A DNA stretch of 64,000 nt from Bacteroidales bacterium (lineage in GTDB: Bacteria > Bacteroidota > Bacteroidia > Bacteroidales > F082). This document shows positions 61,811-64,000 of this stretch, one piece after another. The first letter of the stretch is position 1. Each line of letters opens with the position of its first letter. The notes beneath the pieces were generated by a model. It saw only the letters and a list, made by a program, of their open reading frames with translations. It searched no databases and had not been told where the DNA came from. The stretch lies in contig JAKSMX010000001.1 in assembly GCA_024400305.1 (NCBI GenBank), positions 62,001-126,000 of the forward strand. The letters run 5' to 3'. The position numbers and the translations under genes were made by a program.

Positions 61811-63250
61811 GTGAAACGTACAGAGATTAAAGCAGCTCTGGCAATGCAAGAGCTTGATAATGAAATAAATGTAAAAGGCTGGGTACGCAACAAACGTGGC
61901 AGCAAGAATGTCGCTTTCATCGCATTGAACGATGGTTCGACCATCAACAACCTGCAGTTGGTCATCGACTTGGAGAAAATTCCGGAGGAAAGTCTCGCGC
62001 TGATGCACGCCGGCGCGTCTGTCTCGGCGACGGGCAGGCTCGTCCGTTCAGCCGGCAACGGCCAGAGCGTCGAACTCGCCGTCAACAACATCGAGCTTCT
62101 CGGAGCGGCCAACCCCGATGAATATCCGATTCAGCCGAAGAAACACTCACTCGAATTCCTGCGCGACATCTCACACCTGCGTTTCCGCACAAACACCTTC
62201 GGAGCAGTGTTCCGCATCCGTCACGCCATGGTGTTCGCCATCCATAACTTCTTCAACAGCAAAGGTTTCTATAACATCCACACCCCGCTCATCACAGCCT
62301 CCGACTGCGAAGGAGCCGGCGAGATGTTCCAAGTCACCACTCTCGACATGAACAACCTCCCGAAAAACGAAGAAGGCAAGATTGACTACACACAAGATTT
62401 CTTCGGCAAACAGTCGAACCTGACGGTTTCAGGCCAGCTCGAAGGCGAGCTTGCGGCAACGGCACTCTCGAAGATTTACACCTTCGGACCAACATTCCGC
62501 GCCGAGAACTCAAATACGACACGCCACCTCGCCGAGTTCTGGATGATAGAGCCGGAAATGGCATTCTACGACATCACCGATAACATGGACCTCGCAGAAG
62601 AGATGCTCAAGTATCTGATCCAGTACGCTTTGGACAACTGCATGGACGACCTTCAGTTCCTCAGCAAACGCCTTCAGGAAGAAGAAAAGAACAAGAAAGA
62701 AGAAGACAAATCGATGGAGCTCATCGAGAAACTTCATTTTGTCCTCGAACACGATTTCGTAAGACTGACATACACAGAGGCCATCGACATCCTCAGAAAC
62801 TGCAACTACAACAAGAAAAACAAGTTCCAATATCCCGTCACAGGCTGGGGCATCGACCTTCAGTCGGAACATGAACGCTATCTCGTCGAGAAACATTTCA
62901 AGAAGCCTGTCATCCTGACGGATTACCCGATGGAAATCAAGGCGTTCTACATGAAACAGAACGAGGACGGCAAGACGGTCCGCGCCATGGACGTCTTGTT
63001 CCCCGGCATCGGCGAGATCATCGGCGGCTCGGAACGTGAGACCGACATGGGCAAGCTCCTCAAGAGAATGGACGAGGTCGGCATCCCGAAAGAGTCGATG
63101 GAATGGTACCTCGACTCACGCAGGTTCGGCTCGGTGCCTCATTCAGGCTACGGCCTCGGCTTCGAACGCCTCCTGCTCTTCGTGACCGGCATGACCAACA
63201 TCCGCGACGTCATCCCGTTCCCGAGGACTCCGAAGAACTGCTTGTATTAG
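61811..63250 (+). CDS. asnS: Asparaginyl-tRNA synthetase
   Basis: The 479-residue class II synthetase charges tRNA-Asn. An N-terminal OB-fold anticodon-binding domain ([20 protein letters not shown]) is followed by the catalytic core: motif 2 region [20 protein letters not shown] and motif 3 [33 protein letters not shown] ends the protein, as usual for AsnRS. The start codon is GTG (61811), 29 bases after a promoter box. Confidence 0.97.
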   Translation: MKRTEIKAALAMQELDNEINVKGWVRNKRGSKNVAFIALNDGSTINNLQLVIDLEKIPEESLALMHAGASVSATGRLVRSAGNGQSVELAVNNIELLGAANPDEYPIQPKKHSLEFLRDISHLRFRTNTFGAVFRIRHAMVFAIHNFFNSKGFYNIHTPLITASDCEGAGEMFQVTTLDMNNLPKNEEGKIDYTQDFFGKQSNLTVSGQLEGELAATALSKIYTFGPTFRAENSNTTRHLAEFWMIEPEMAFYDITDNMDLAEEMLKYLIQYALDNCMDDLQFLSKRLQEEEKNKKEEDKSMELIEKLHFVLEHDFVRLTYTEAIDILRNCNYNKKNKFQYPVTGWGIDLQSEHERYLVEKHFKKPVILTDYPMEIKAFYMKQNEDGKTVRAMDVLFPGIGEIIGGSERETDMGKLLKRMDEVGIPKESMEWYLDSRRFGSVPHSGYGLGFERLLLFVTGMTNIRDVIPFPRTPKNCLY

Positions 63251-63284
63251 TGTTAAGTGTGGAGTGTTAAGAGTTAAGAGATTG

Positions 63285-63306
63285 GAGACGCATTATTGTG
63301 CGTCTC
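63285..63306. repeat. Dispersed palindrome GAGACGCA...TGCGTCTC, copy 3
   Basis: GAGACGCA (63285-63292) and TGCGTCTC (63299-63306) form an 8-bp stem with a 6-base loop. It follows the asnS stop after a GTTAAGAG-type purine tract. Confidence 0.75.
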
Positions 63307-63342
63307 TATTTATCATAAAACATCATCAAACAATATCAAAGG

Positions 63343-64000
63343 ATGGGGAAACAAAGTTTATCTCAGATTCAAAAGCTTCAGCAGAACCTCTCGCCGCAGC
63401 AAATACAGCTCATGCAGCTGATCCAGGTGCCGACGATGGAACTCGCCATGCGGATAAAAGAGGAGATCGAGACGAACCCGGCTCTTGAATTTGATGATAA
63501 CGACAGCGACGAAGACAACCTCAACAACGACAACGTTGACACCTTCGACGACGAACAAGGCGACGACGAACACTATGACCCGCTTTCAGACTTCGACGAC
63601 TACCTCAACGATGACGACGAAGACGACGCAGCTTACAAACGCTACGCAAACAACAGCAGCCCCGACGACGAACACTACGAGGCGCCGATCTCAAACGAGA
63701 CGAGTTTCCAGGATTCGCTTCTCGAACAGCTTGCTTTCCGCAAACTCGACGAACGCAAACAGAAAATCGGGGAGTACATCATCGGGAACATCGACGACTC
63801 CGGCTACCTGTCGAGACCGATAAGCGGCATCTCCGACGACCTCATCTTCTCACAGAACATCGATGTCAGCGACGAGGAGATACGCGAAGTGCTCGACGTC
63901 ATCAAGGAGTTCGACCCGGCCGGCGTCGGAGCCGAGAACCTCCGCGACTGCCTCCTGATACAACTCAAACGCCTTGAAGACGAAGATTTTGAAGAAGACT
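63343..64000 (+). CDS. rpoN: RNA polymerase sigma-54 factor (5' part, cut by window edge)
   Basis: The frame from ATG 63343 (MGKQSLSQIQKLQQNLSPQQ) runs off the right edge after 219 codons. Region I has the Gln-rich QNLSPQQIQLMQLIQVPTME and EEIETNPALEF that contact bEBP activators. An acidic linker follows (DNDSDEDNLNNDN; DDYLNDDDEDDA), then the start of the core-binding domain (QLAFRKLDERKQKIGEYIIG; GVGAENLRDCLLIQLKRLE). The DNA-binding RpoN box lies outside the window. Confidence 0.95.
   Translation, partial: MGKQSLSQIQKLQQNLSPQQIQLMQLIQVPTMELAMRIKEEIETNPALEFDDNDSDEDNLNNDNVDTFDDEQGDDEHYDPLSDFDDYLNDDDEDDAAYKRYANNSSPDDEHYEAPISNETSFQDSLLEQLAFRKLDERKQKIGEYIIGNIDDSGYLSRPISGISDDLIFSQNIDVSDEEIREVLDVIKEFDPAGVGAENLRDCLLIQLKRLEDEDFEED

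Noticed and set aside
1-64000. Prophage, integrative element or plasmid segment
   Set aside because: No integrase, relaxase, terminase or capsid gene; most genes are chromosomal housekeeping.

Overview
The window comes from a Bacteroidota genome, most likely an uncultured member of the Bacteroidales. The evidence is the repeated TAnnTTTG promoter core close to start codons, SprA of the type IX secretion system (T9SS), a TonB / outer-membrane beta-barrel repertoire, fimbrillin-like lipoproteins, a fused DAHP synthase/chorismate mutase, pyruvate:ferredoxin oxidoreductase (anaerobic metabolism) and a phosphofructokinase with pyrophosphate-type active-site residues. No rRNA, tRNA, CRISPR array, integrase, transposase gene or reverse transcriptase was recognised.

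Layout, left half. 1-6.6 kb: edge-truncated beta-barrel protein, pyruvate:ferredoxin oxidoreductase, a lipoprotein amidohydrolase and a GtrA-like protein. 6.6-14.4 kb: CPBP protease and GNAT-like gene (minus strand), then a plus-strand run of Pit-type phosphate transporter, porin, Gate-domain membrane protein and ferredoxin-tailed aldo/keto reductase. 14.8-18 kb: small membrane protein, LTA-synthase-like sulfatase, 5-formyl-THF cyclo-ligase and a beta-barrel. 18.1-25.9 kb: the alpha-2-macroglobulin / PBP1C pair. 26-31.8 kb: AAA ATPase (DUF4143), glyA, a polyprenyl diphosphate synthase, a beta-barrel and aspartate kinase.

Layout, right half. 36.7-50.5 kb: TPR protein plus LytTR regulator, tonB, vanZ-like gene plus gcvH, ruvA-sprA and the phosphofructokinase. 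50.5-53.4 kb: an AbiE toxin-antitoxin pair and an MFS transporter. 56.2-64 kb: a His/Cys-repeat lipoprotein, sialidase, FtsB-like protein, a TonB-receptor-like barrel overlapping the DAHP synthase/chorismate mutase gene, asnS and the start of rpoN.

The most unusual content is a multi-copy cassette present at 31.9-34.6 kb (A), 34.6-36.0 kb (B, decayed) and, inverted, at 56.1-53.6 kb (C). Each copy has a ~280-bp leader (a promoter core in A and C, several hairpins, and in C a pair of overlapping hairpins ending in a U run), then a ~100-residue exported protein with a conserved PLGGG + membrane segment + basic tail, then a signal-peptide protein with a fimbrillin-like N-terminal half. In C the second protein ends in a FISUMP / C-type-lectin-like module. 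In A that module has been separated from the gene by a unique AT-rich segment and a stop codon. In B the promoter core is deleted, the small gene carries an amber codon and the lipoprotein gene is cut short. The arrangement looks like a surface-protein cassette family evolving by duplication, module exchange and decay. Its function is not known to me.
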